Shown here one piece after another: positions 37,642 to 45,959 of a DNA stretch of 59,768 nucleotides (the first letter of the stretch is position 1; each line of letters begins with the position of its first letter). This DNA is from Pyrinomonadaceae bacterium MAG19_C2-C3. Lineage in GTDB: Bacteria; Acidobacteriota; Blastocatellia; Pyrinomonadales; Pyrinomonadaceae. Where the stretch lies: contig JANDLT010000030.1 of NCBI GenBank assembly GCA_024330265.1, positions 1 to 59,768 of the forward strand. The letters run 5' to 3'. Below the pieces are notes generated by a model that saw only the letters and a list, made by a program, of their open reading frames with translations, was not told the DNA's origin and searched no databases. The translations under genes and the position numbers were made by a program.

Positions 37642-38217
37642 ATGACGAACGAAGAATTAAAGCGCGTGATGAACTCCATCATCGAACGGCAGGAGCGCAT
37701 CACCATACAGCAAGAGCAAACACAGACGACGCTTGATGAACTCGCGCATCGGGACGCAGACAAGGAAGAGCGCATCAAGCGATTCGAGCAGTCGTACGCG
37801 GCAATCTCCGATTTGCTGCAACGCCACGACTCGCAACTCGCCACACTCACCGACAACGCCACGAACATCGCGGAGACGCAGAGCCAGCACGATGAGCGCA
37901 TCAAGCGATTCGAGCGGTCATACGCGGCAATCTCTAACTTGCTGCAACGCCACGACTCACAACTTGTCATACTCACGGAGAATGCCAACAAGACGAATGA
38001 AGTAGTCGCCGGTCTTGCCGTGAGTATTATCGAAACGAACGAAGTAGTCGCCGGTCTTGCCGTGAGTATTATCGAAACGAAAGAAGTGGTCGCTGGTCTT
38101 GCTGTGAGCATTGCCAAAACGAATGCGACGGTGGATCGCTTGGGTGTGACTGTTGACCGATACATCGCCGCGCTCGGCAACGGCTCAAACGGCAGCCATG
38201 GGCGAACCCGACCATGA
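37642..38217 (+). CDS. Coiled-coil protein with internal repeats
   Basis: 191 residues. Two copies of RIKRFEQSYAAISDLLQRHD appear at about 46 and 88, and the 14-residue unit NEVVAGLAVSIIET repeats three times near 125-165, with 42-base DNA repeats at about 37990-38110. Soluble, helical throughout. The AGGAGTT-free leader has TGGAGAT 12 bases upstream. Function unknown. Confidence 0.75.
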   Translation: MTNEELKRVMNSIIERQERITIQQEQTQTTLDELAHRDADKEERIKRFEQSYAAISDLLQRHDSQLATLTDNATNIAETQSQHDERIKRFERSYAAISNLLQRHDSQLVILTENANKTNEVVAGLAVSIIETNEVVAGLAVSIIETKEVVAGLAVSIAKTNATVDRLGVTVDRYIAALGNGSNGSHGRTRP

Positions 38218-38323
38218 CACCTTAACCCACACTTGCAAACTACCCGGCAAGTACATACGGCAACCTTAAAAAGTTCACTGGAAGTCTTATCTCAAAATAA
38301 ACTAGGACGATTCTCAAGGAAGC

Positions 38324-39064
38324 ATGTCTGGACATTCAAAGTGGCATACTATCAAGCACAAAAAAGGCGCGCTCGATGCCAAGCGCGGCAAATTGTTCAC
38401 GAAGTTAATTAAAGAATTGACGGTCGCGGCGCGCACGGGCGGCGGCGATGTGGAAGCCAACGCGCGCCTTCGTAAAGCCGTCTCCGATGCGAAGGCGGGC
38501 AACATGCCGAACGATACGATTGACCGCGCGATTAAACGCGGGACGGGTGAAATCGAAGGTGTGAGCTATGAAGAAATAACTTACGAAGGTTACGGTCCGG
38601 CGGGCGTTGCGGTGATGATTGAAGCGATGACCGACAACCGCAATCGCACCGTCGCGGAGATTCGGCACATCCTCTCGAAGAACGGCGGCAATCTCGGTGA
38701 AGCCGGTTCGGTCGGTTGGATGTTCGAGAAGAAAGGCTACATCGTCGTTGATAAGAGTGCGCGTTCGGAAGACGAACTTTTTGAAATCGTGACCGACGCC
38801 GGAGCGGAAGATTTGCGCGACGACGAAGACGTGTACGAAGTCATCACCTCACCGACGGATTTCGATGCCGTACTGACCGCCGTTAAAAACGCGGGCATCG
38901 AACCGCAAGTCGCGGAAGTCGAAATGATTCCGCAAAACTACATCAAACTCGAAGGCGCGGACGCCACACAGATGATTAAGCTCATGGAGTCGCTCGAAGA
39001 TAATGACGACGTGCAAAAGGTTTCCGCGAACTTCGATATGGACGAAGATGATATGCAAGGATGA
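38324..39064 (+). CDS. YebC/PmpR family protein (TACO1-like)
   Basis: 246 residues, standard. It begins [27 protein letters not shown] and shows [36 protein letters not shown], and the acidic C-terminal domain. These proteins help translation past difficult stretches or act as regulators. It precedes ruvC, the usual neighbour. Confidence 0.97.
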   Translation: MSGHSKWHTIKHKKGALDAKRGKLFTKLIKELTVAARTGGGDVEANARLRKAVSDAKAGNMPNDTIDRAIKRGTGEIEGVSYEEITYEGYGPAGVAVMIEAMTDNRNRTVAEIRHILSKNGGNLGEAGSVGWMFEKKGYIVVDKSARSEDELFEIVTDAGAEDLRDDEDVYEVITSPTDFDAVLTAVKNAGIEPQVAEVEMIPQNYIKLEGADATQMIKLMESLEDNDDVQKVSANFDMDEDDMQG

Positions 39065-39186
39065 AGGCGGAAGGATGATGGATGAATAAAAAAGTTTCAG
39101 AACCCGCCCAAAAAATTGGCGAAGAATTGCCACGCGGCGCGGTGTCTTCCCATGCTTCCGCCTTCCGCCTTCCGCCTTCCGCCTTA
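39057..39186. repeat. GGCGGAAG-type inverted repeat spanning the start of ruvC
   Basis: Left arm AAGGCGGAAGGATGATGG (39065 on) and right arm CTTCCGCCTTCCGCCTT (39153-39182). The right arm is read as the N-terminal SAFRLPPSAL of RuvC. Confidence 0.7.
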
Positions 39187-39744
39187 ACACGTATTCTCGG
39201 CATAGACCCCGGCAGTGAGACCACCGGCTGGGGCATGATTGAAACGGACGGACGACGCGCGCGGCTGGTCGCGTTCGGCGTGATTCGTTCGTCTTTGCGT
39301 GAACGCTTCGCGGTGCGCTTGCTTCGGATTAGCGATGGTGTCGAGGAGATTATCGGGAAGTATGAGCCGGATGTGTGCGCGATTGAAGAAGGGTTTTACG
39401 CCGTCAACGTCAAGACGGCGATTAAACTTGGTCAGGTGCGCGGCGTGGTTCTCGTCGCCGCCGAACGTGCGCGCGTTGAAATCGCGGAATATGCTCCGCG
39501 CCTCGTCAAGCAAACCGTCGTCGGCTACGGGGCGGCGGAAAAGCATCAAGTCGGTGAGATGGTGCGTCTGCTTCTGAATTTAACCGCCGCCCCGCAACCA
39601 CACGACGCGGCGGACGCGCTCGCCCTTGCGATTTGTCATTCGCATCACCAAACCATTAACCGCATCGCTTCACAAAATCCTCGCCCGTCCGTTGCCGCGC
39701 CCGCTGTGCGGGTTGCCCTTAATCAACGTCGCGTCGTGCGGTAA
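39082..39744 (+). CDS. ruvC: Holliday-junction endonuclease RuvC with repeat-derived N-terminus
   Basis: 220 residues. The core RILGIDPGSETTGWG begins near residue 37, where most RuvC proteins begin with a Met. The catalytic acids are Asp in IDPG, Glu in AIEEGF, and HDAADALALAICH (two Asp). The extra N-terminus is encoded by the GGCGGAAG repeat; no in-frame ATG lies nearer, though a non-ATG start at the core is conceivable. RuvAB not nearby. Confidence 0.93.
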   Translation: MNKKVSEPAQKIGEELPRGAVSSHASAFRLPPSALTRILGIDPGSETTGWGMIETDGRRARLVAFGVIRSSLRERFAVRLLRISDGVEEIIGKYEPDVCAIEEGFYAVNVKTAIKLGQVRGVVLVAAERARVEIAEYAPRLVKQTVVGYGAAEKHQVGEMVRLLLNLTAAPQPHDAADALALAICHSHHQTINRIASQNPRPSVAAPAVRVALNQRRVVR

Positions 39745-39963
39745 ATCGAAGATATGTTTTCTTTGCCCGATAGATTCTTCGTGAGAGACGTGGAACTATG
39801 GACAAAGGAATCCACATCCACTTTCTTTACCACTCCGAAACATAATCATTTCACAACGCCTTTTGATTTTTAATTCGCGGTCAAATGGGCGTTCGGCATT
39901 TTCCGTGCCTGATAAGGTGTGGAGTTTTCTCTATCTTAATCAAGCGAATGGAGGTCAATTTCG

Positions 39964-40698
39964 ATGTACACAATAAGCTTCTCGCGGCAAGCGGTTTTAC
40001 TGTTTGTGAGCGTTGTCGTGTTGTCCGCGCCGTGTGTTGCCCAGAGGCGGCGCGCGGCAAGTAACGGTAATCGCACGGCGTATGTGGTTGATGAGCGGTT
40101 GGCGGCGTTGCGGAGTGAGCCGAAGTTGGAAGGGGATTTGACGCAGCGTTTGAGTCGTGGGCGGGCGGTGCAGATAATCGGCAATCGTCAGGCGGACGGG
40201 GCGATGTTTTACCGTGTCGCGGTGACGCGCCGCACGCGCGGATGGCTGCCCGCCGACGCGCTCGTCTCGCCCACGCGCGTTGAAGATGACGCGCGATTAT
40301 TGCGCTTGATTCGCGGCTCGGATGATTTCGATAAACTTGACCGTGCGAGTCTGTTCTTACAGGTGTTTCCGCGTTCGAGTTTGCGCGCGCAAGTCTTGTC
40401 GCTGGTGGGAGAGGAAGCGGAACAGTTCGCGCAAAGCTTATCGCGCGAAGCCGCGCGGAGGCTTAATGAAAAAGAGATGACGGCGGGCGGTGCATCGCGC
40501 GTGATTTACTTTATGAATTACAACGGACTCGACAGATTCAACAAAATCGGTGTCAAGTTCAAATATGATGAAGCGGCGCGGGCTTTTAAGTATGATGGCG
40601 CGGCGTGGCGTGAAATTGTGCGGCGTTATCCGAACAGCGCGGAAGCTGAAACGGCACGCGCCAAACTCGCTGCTCTCTCAAACGACAAATCGCGTTAA
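39964..40698 (+). CDS. Secreted protein with SH3-like domain
   Basis: 244 residues with a signal peptide ending near residue 26 (APCVAQ). Residues ~35-100 read as a bacterial SH3 domain (AYVVDERLAALRSEP, AVQIIG, RRTRGWLPADAL). The rest is helical with a repeat-like pattern. SH3b domains bind peptidoglycan or proteins; role unproven. Confidence 0.8.
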   Translation: MYTISFSRQAVLLFVSVVVLSAPCVAQRRRAASNGNRTAYVVDERLAALRSEPKLEGDLTQRLSRGRAVQIIGNRQADGAMFYRVAVTRRTRGWLPADALVSPTRVEDDARLLRLIRGSDDFDKLDRASLFLQVFPRSSLRAQVLSLVGEEAEQFAQSLSREAARRLNEKEMTAGGASRVIYFMNYNGLDRFNKIGVKFKYDEAARAFKYDGAAWREIVRRYPNSAEAETARAKLAALSNDKSR

Positions 40699-40715
40699 TG
40701 AAATTTGTTGAGACG

Positions 40716-40764
40716 AAGCAACCGCGCTCTCAATCGAAACTTGAGAGCGCGGTTGCTTGTTTTG
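40716..40764. terminator. Intrinsic terminator between converging genes
   Basis: A perfect 18-bp stem (AAGCAACCGCGCTCTCAA and complement) with a 7-base loop and T-rich tail. Serves the SH3 gene and probably the 1283-residue gene from the other side. Confidence 0.87.
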
Positions 40765-40795
40765 TAGTTGGTCAGACGTTGCAATCAGGCGGTCT

Positions 40796-43700
40796 TTATT
40801 GCCTTCGACGCAGAGACCTGCCCTTTCGTGATGTGTTGGTAATAGTCACTTGCATTTCTCGGTTATCGAACGCGGCATTGGCGATGGCGTTTAATCTAAT
40901 GAGAAAGTTTTCGTTACGCTCGTTCACGCGGTCGGTGAAGACTGTGACGGTGAAGGTTTTGCTAGTCTCGCCCGGTGCGAAGGTAAGCCTGCCGGAAGTG
41001 GCGGCGTAATCGCTTCCGGCAGTGGCGGAGCCGTCTGAAGTGGCGTATTCGACGAACGCTATTCCCGTCGTGTCGCCCGTGCGAACGACGTTCACCGTTG
41101 CTTGTCCTGTGGCTTCATTAACCGTGACGCTGGTCGCGGCGAATTGAATCACGGGCGAATTGAGCGCGAAGGTGAAGGCGAGTCCTTGCACATCAGTGAT
41201 GCGCGGGTTGCTCGTGTCGTCGAGTGTAATCTCGGCGGTGTAGATGGGTTCGCCTGTTTCCGGGTCTTCGGTGACGATGATGACCGGATTGCTGCCGCCG
41301 CTCCCGCGAGCGACGAAGTTTCCGACGATGCCTACGGCTGGATCGCCTGCCGGACGCATCGGCTGTGAAAGGATTGAATTCTTGGCAAAAATTCCGCCCA
41401 AGAGCGATTCGTCATCGGACGCGAGCGAGCTAAGCGTTCCTGTGAATGTGAAGTTGCCCGCGCCGCCGGAGATGATGTTACCCGCGCCGCCGGAAATGAT
41501 ATTGCCAGCCCCGCCGGAGATAATGTTACCCGCGCCGCCGGAAATAATGTTGCCCGCGCCGCCGGAGATGATGTTACCGCCGCCACCTGAAACAATGCCT
41601 GCGCCGTCTTGCCCGATTAAGGGGACTGTTTTGCCGCCCTGAACGACAAGTTGCGGCGCAATCTGCCCGTTCTGAATCGAAACCCGCAAGTCAGTCGGAA
41701 CGGCAAGGCGGCTTCTGACTGTGACCCTACCGCCAATGCTTGTGTTATTGAAGAAGTTCGGTGAGTTTATAGAGAACGACCTTTGTGACAACTGGGAGCC
41801 GTCACGAAGCCCGACACAGGCAAGGTAATCCGCGTTCTCACTCGGACTTCCATTAAAGCCGTCGCTGTTGGTGAGAGACCGACACGCTTGATTTGCAATC
41901 TCTGAAACGAAGAAACTAGGAGTGATTGTGAGTGGTTCATTGTTACCCGCGAACGCTGTGAAACTAATGCAAATTTCCTCGTCCGGTTTGTTGAAAGGAG
42001 TGTTGCCGCAGACTTCGCGTGTCTCGCCGGGCGGGATGACGGCGTTTCTCAATTCAATGACGTTCAGCACGCCGATATTCGCTGCCAACTCATATTCGCC
42101 TGCCGCTATCGCTTTGGGACTGACTCTGATGGAATTACTTCTAGCGGCTGGAGAGACGGGCGTGATAACCCTGAGTTGACCGTCTTTCGCTAAATCAAGC
42201 GGCGGACGCGGCGGGATGTGCGCCTCAAGTTCCGTGCTGCTGATGAACGTCGTAAAGCCGTTGATTGGTTGTCCGTTGCGGTCGAAGCCTTTCAACTCAT
42301 CTCCGTTGAAGATGACACGCGAATTGCTCGTGAAGTTTGTACCCTTGAGCGTGACGATAAAGAAGCCGCCCAAGTCGAAGTTACCGGCGCAGATGCCCGT
42401 CGGGTCGGAGTTGTTCGTACACGCGACGGGGGCTTTGTCCTTCCCGGCGTAAATTTCCGTGACGACCGCGACGGGCGGAGCCGGTCTGAGTTCGTTATAG
42501 ACGTGGCGAAGACCGACATTTCCCGTTTTACCCTTTTTGCCGTCAACGGCGATAAAGTAAGTCGCGTTCGGCTCGGTCGGAATGCTGACCCGGCTTTGTT
42601 GGAAGCCGGTGATGTAATCATCATTGGAGTCAAGAGCCAAGAAGAGGGAGATGTTGCCAAACTGCCGTACTTGATAGACGGCGAGCAGCGTATCGAAGTC
42701 GCTGTTGTCAGTGTCGAACGTCACGTTGCCGACGGATGGAGCCGTCCACCTGTACCAGATTGATTTGCCGCCAACATCATAGTTGTGAAGCGGTTCGTCC
42801 GGCTCATTGACATCGGGACGGAAGTTTCCAATCTGGCGCGTCGCTCCGACGTTTCTGCCAAGTGCGACGTTGTTCGTGCCTGTCAATGTCTGCGCGTTTT
42901 GGATGTCGTCGTTTGCGGGCGGCGAGACAAAGCATTTGCCCGCGCTGTCCGCATTGTAAAGGTCTCTAACACTATCAGCCGTAAGCTTCACCGTGTAAAT
43001 GGAGACCTCATCAATCAATCCCTTGAAGAAGCGGCGCGTGCCCTCGGTCGCATTATCGTTATGCCTGCCGATAAGGATGCGATTCGAGCCGTTCAGCGAT
43101 CCTTGTGTGAAATCGAAATTATCAACCCTCACGCCGTTGACATAAGTTGTCACATTGCCGATTTTGTATGCGACGACGACGTGATACCACCTGTCCGCCT
43201 CGAACGAAACTCCGGGAACGACGCGGAAGCCGTCGCTGTATTCGACTTTTAACTGCGAACCGCCCTGCCAGACGTTTAAGCCGAAGCCTTGCCCGTGGTT
43301 GCCGTTGTCGTTGCTGACGGCGTTGGTCGGAAAGTCCGTGCCGTCATTGCGAAGCGCGGGCTTAACCCATGCCTCGATTGACACGGGCGGCGCGTTCAAA
43401 ACATTCGTCTGCCCGGAGGTGACGGAGGCGTCCGTGCCGTTGAACTTGAAAGCTTGCCCGACTTTGCCCGGCGCGAACTCTGTGCCAGACGACGAAGCGT
43501 TGAGGCGGCTCACTGAGTCGTTGAAGTTACCCTCGCCGCGATACCAATGCACGAGGCTCGGACGCGCCGTGACGCATGTCGCCGCCGGTGTCGGCGTGGG
43601 AGCCGGTGTCGGCGTCGGCGTCGGGGTGGGTGTCGGCGTCGGTGTGGTGGACGTACCCGTAGGCTGCCAACTCGGATTCCGTTCTTGGGTGGTGCTTGTC

Positions 43701-44647
43701 GTCAGTGGACGTTGATTGCTTCCGTCCACGTTCATCAAGAAGATGCGGTTGCTGAATGCTTCGGGACGCGAGCCGGACTCGAATGCTATCTGCGTTCCGT
43801 CGGGCGAATAAACCGGGTCTTGGTCGTCGAAATCAACGTTGGTTAAGCGTTGCACGTCCGCGCCCTGCGCCGTCATCGTGTAAATGTCGGACTTCGGAGA
43901 GGTGTTGCGGTCACTATGAAAAGCGATGCGCGAGCCGTCGGGAGAAAACGCGGGGGCGCGGTCGTTTGCCGGATTATTGGTGATGTTCGCCAAGTTGTCG
44001 CCCACGCCGTCGTTGTTCGTGTCCGCCGCGTCCATGACGAAGATTTCTCTTTGTTGTGAACCGGAGTCGGTAAAAGTATTGCGCTCAAAGGCGATGCGAT
44101 TGTTCGCTCCCCATACCGATGGTCCGTCAACTTCATCTCTGGTGAGTTGTATTTGATTCGAGCCGTCGGCATTCATAATCCAGATGTCGAAACCGAATTG
44201 GCTCGAACGCGAAAAGGTGAGACGTGTCCCGTCGGGCGACCACGCGGGACTGAAGCCTTCGGTCGGAGTCGGAAGCCTTCTCTGGTCGCTGCCGTCGGCG
44301 TTCATCAGCCAGATTTCGCCAAGCCGGACGAAAGCAATGGTCTGACCGTCGGGAGAAAACGCAGGTTCAAGTCCTTGACGCGAATCGTTCGCGTCGGCAC
44401 ACATTAAGCAACGCTCATCGCTGCCGTCCGGGTTGGCGGTGAAAATCTTGGGTGTGCCGAAGATTGTTCGCTCGAAGGCGATTTTACCGTTAGTGGTGGC
44501 GGTCACGCCGACATCCGGGGCGGATGCTTGCAGTGAATCTTGCGCGCGGGCGACAAAACGATTGGGCAGCGCGTACCAACCCGCCGCCGCGATTAGTGAT
44601 ACCGCCAAGGTGATAAGCCGGGCGCGTGTTCGTGTGTATTGCATCAA
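40796..44647 (-). CDS. Large secreted protein: TolB-type beta-propeller, LamG, Calx-beta
   Basis: 1283 residues. Signal or anchor at ~10-30. PD40 (TolB) propeller repeats ~50-330 (AFSPDGQTIAFV, IWIMNADGSNQ). Pro-Thr linker ~335-355. LamG/concanavalin-like ~365-560. A CUB/pre-peptidase-type jelly roll ~575-690 (DNSDFDTLLAVYQ). IPT-like region. Six GNIISGGA 8-residue repeats ~1060-1100, and a C-terminal Calx-beta domain from ~1165. Probably surface-bound and adhesive; no catalytic site is evident. Confidence 0.82.
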   Translation of the reverse strand: MMQYTRTRARLITLAVSLIAAAGWYALPNRFVARAQDSLQASAPDVGVTATTNGKIAFERTIFGTPKIFTANPDGSDERCLMCADANDSRQGLEPAFSPDGQTIAFVRLGEIWLMNADGSDQRRLPTPTEGFSPAWSPDGTRLTFSRSSQFGFDIWIMNADGSNQIQLTRDEVDGPSVWGANNRIAFERNTFTDSGSQQREIFVMDAADTNNDGVGDNLANITNNPANDRAPAFSPDGSRIAFHSDRNTSPKSDIYTMTAQGADVQRLTNVDFDDQDPVYSPDGTQIAFESGSRPEAFSNRIFLMNVDGSNQRPLTTSTTQERNPSWQPTGTSTTPTPTPTPTPTPTPAPTPTPAATCVTARPSLVHWYRGEGNFNDSVSRLNASSSGTEFAPGKVGQAFKFNGTDASVTSGQTNVLNAPPVSIEAWVKPALRNDGTDFPTNAVSNDNGNHGQGFGLNVWQGGSQLKVEYSDGFRVVPGVSFEADRWYHVVVAYKIGNVTTYVNGVRVDNFDFTQGSLNGSNRILIGRHNDNATEGTRRFFKGLIDEVSIYTVKLTADSVRDLYNADSAGKCFVSPPANDDIQNAQTLTGTNNVALGRNVGATRQIGNFRPDVNEPDEPLHNYDVGGKSIWYRWTAPSVGNVTFDTDNSDFDTLLAVYQVRQFGNISLFLALDSNDDYITGFQQSRVSIPTEPNATYFIAVDGKKGKTGNVGLRHVYNELRPAPPVAVVTEIYAGKDKAPVACTNNSDPTGICAGNFDLGGFFIVTLKGTNFTSNSRVIFNGDELKGFDRNGQPINGFTTFISSTELEAHIPPRPPLDLAKDGQLRVITPVSPAARSNSIRVSPKAIAAGEYELAANIGVLNVIELRNAVIPPGETREVCGNTPFNKPDEEICISFTAFAGNNEPLTITPSFFVSEIANQACRSLTNSDGFNGSPSENADYLACVGLRDGSQLSQRSFSINSPNFFNNTSIGGRVTVRSRLAVPTDLRVSIQNGQIAPQLVVQGGKTVPLIGQDGAGIVSGGGGNIISGGAGNIISGGAGNIISGGAGNIISGGAGNIISGGAGNFTFTGTLSSLASDDESLLGGIFAKNSILSQPMRPAGDPAVGIVGNFVARGSGGSNPVIIVTEDPETGEPIYTAEITLDDTSNPRITDVQGLAFTFALNSPVIQFAATSVTVNEATGQATVNVVRTGDTTGIAFVEYATSDGSATAGSDYAATSGRLTFAPGETSKTFTVTVFTDRVNERNENFLIRLNAIANAAFDNREMQVTITNTSRKGRSLRRRQ
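41460..41592. repeat. 24-base tandem repeats coding for GGAGNIIS
   Basis: About six near-identical 24-base units inside the 1283-residue gene. Units differ at third positions, so the repeat is under protein-level constraint. Confidence 0.85.
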
Positions 44648-45264
44648 ATTACTCCTTGAAATTACGGTCAGCCCCGGCTACGAAGGCGAGGGGGAAAAGA
44701 GTGTGTGAGGGAAGATGTTTAACCGCCCGCGCGGGTTAATAGCCCGGACGCGGAGGGAAGTCGTTCATGGTTTTTAGAGCGGTACTCAATGGGTGACTTG
44801 AATAGTGAATGGTAAATAGTTAATAGAAAGGTCTTTCCTTTCCATTAACTATTCACCCTTAAAAATCTTTTTGTACTCCGGCGTTTCACGCTATTATTGA
44901 ATTCGTTTGGGGGGAAGTTTGACGCGCGTCACATTCCTTATATCTACTAAAGCACCGTAACAGCCTGAGTCCCATAAGGGCAATGGCATTAAGTTAAGAA
45001 CATCGGCGGCGTAGCCGCGAGGAAATTAAAAAGCCGATTACCGGAAAGGTTTAGCCTTTCCGCACATCAGGCGGCACAGCCGCAAGTCAGAAATTCTTAA
45101 CTTAATGCCATTGCCCTTACGGGACTCAAGAATCTGTTTATCGAATCGTCGAGAGCGAATAATCACCCGGCTATTATCACGGAAGTCCTACGGGACAATG
45201 AAAAGTGTGTCGACTTCAGGATACCTTCGATAGAAAACTGACGAACGACGAATTAAGAAACGTA
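44648..45264. other. Repeat-rich intergenic region
   Basis: Contains AATAGTGAATGGTAAATAG and its inverse around 44804-44858, the MITE-like element at 44981-45113, and GTCCTACGGGACAATGAAAAG at 45187-45205. No intact gene. Confidence 0.65.
44981..45113. mobile_element. Palindromic MITE-like element, copy 2
   Basis: The same 18-bp ends as copy 1 at 44981-44998 and 45096-45113. Its interior is unrelated: GGCGGCGTAGCCGC and GGCGGCACAGCCGC. The flanks CCCATAAGG (left) and CCCTTACGG (right) agree at 7 of 9 positions, as in a decayed target duplication. Confidence 0.75.
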
Positions 45265-45360
45265 ATGAACGCCGAACGCTGGCAACAAGTCAAAGAGGTT
45301 TTGCATTCGGCGAGCGAACGCCCACCGTCGCAACGCCTCGCGTTCGTCCGCTCCGTTAAG
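45265..45360 (+). pseudogene. N-terminal fragment of an acidobacterial Ser/Thr protein kinase
   Basis: The 32 codons MNAERWQQVKEVLHSASERP onward are the usual leader of large acidobacterial kinases (MTPERWQQVKEVFHAALE-like). They stop where the TTTATCCACGAAACACACG repeat begins (45363); no kinase domain follows. Likely a remnant broken by repeat insertion or deletion. Confidence 0.6.
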
Positions 45361-45362
45361 AG

Positions 45363-45440
45363 GGTTTATCCACGAAACACACGAAACAACACTAAAAGTT
45401 TATGCCTCGTTTCGTGTTGCTTCGTGGGTAACTTCCTGAA
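45363..45440. repeat. TTTATCCACGAA inverted repeat, short copy C
   Basis: Core of the ~150-bp element at 91-241, without the outer AACGTGAGTT arms. It follows directly on the kinase fragment. Confidence 0.65.
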
Positions 45441-45631
45441 AGATTTATGAGACGGATTTTGGAAAGCGGTTGTTGCAAAAGTGAGTGCGGACAGCTAGAT
45501 TGTGCGCGGCTTTAACAACTCTGGTTTGACGCTTCTCCCCCAACAAGTTTGACGCCCGATCTACCAGCGCGCGACGGACGATTAAAGGGAGATGAATCTG
45601 CCGTTTCATAATGGGTCGGGAGGAAAACTAA

Positions 45632-45814
45632 GTGCCAATCGGAACTTGTCCTGAATGCGAAGCTGATGTGCATGTAGATACGGATGCTGATAAGGGCGAC
45701 ACCACCACTTGCAGTGAATGCGGAACGGAACTCGAAGTCGTCGGGCTTGACCCGGTAGAACTCGATATTGCCGATGAAGAAGATTTAGATGACGATGACG
45801 ACGAGGAGTTTTAA
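45632..45814 (+). CDS. LysW-like zinc-finger protein without the carrier C-terminus
   Basis: 60 residues from GTG 45632 (GGGAGGAAAA upstream). CPECEADV and CSECGTELEVVGLDPVEL match the LysW amino-carrier family. LysW carries substrate on the gamma-carboxyl of its C-terminal Glu (EDWGE), but this protein ends in DDDDDEEF, and no lysX or lysZ lies nearby. The role is unknown. Family call is good, the carrier function doubtful. Confidence 0.75.
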   Translation: MPIGTCPECEADVHVDTDADKGDTTTCSECGTELEVVGLDPVELDIADEEDLDDDDDEEF

Positions 45815-45816
45815 GT

Positions 45817-45959
45817 CAGGAGCCAGTATTCAGGAGTCAGAAGCCAGAATGAAGAAATAACACAGTTCAATGTTTAAGGCTTCGAGTTCAATGCTAAATG
45901 CCTAACTTTGAACACAAGTTTTATTCTGGCTACTGGCTTCTGACTCCTGACTCCTGTTT
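45817..45959. repeat. CAGGAGTCAG-type inverted repeat between converging genes
   Basis: Left arm AGTCAGGAGCCAGTATTCAG (45817 on) abuts the LysW-like stop. The right arm (CTTCTGACTCCTGACTCC, near 45938) encodes the last residues ESGVRSQ of the VWFA protein. Confidence 0.75.

Noticed and set aside
41460..41592. CRISPR-like spaced repeats
   Set aside because: The 24-base units are contiguous, in frame, and encode GGAGNIIS within a protein.
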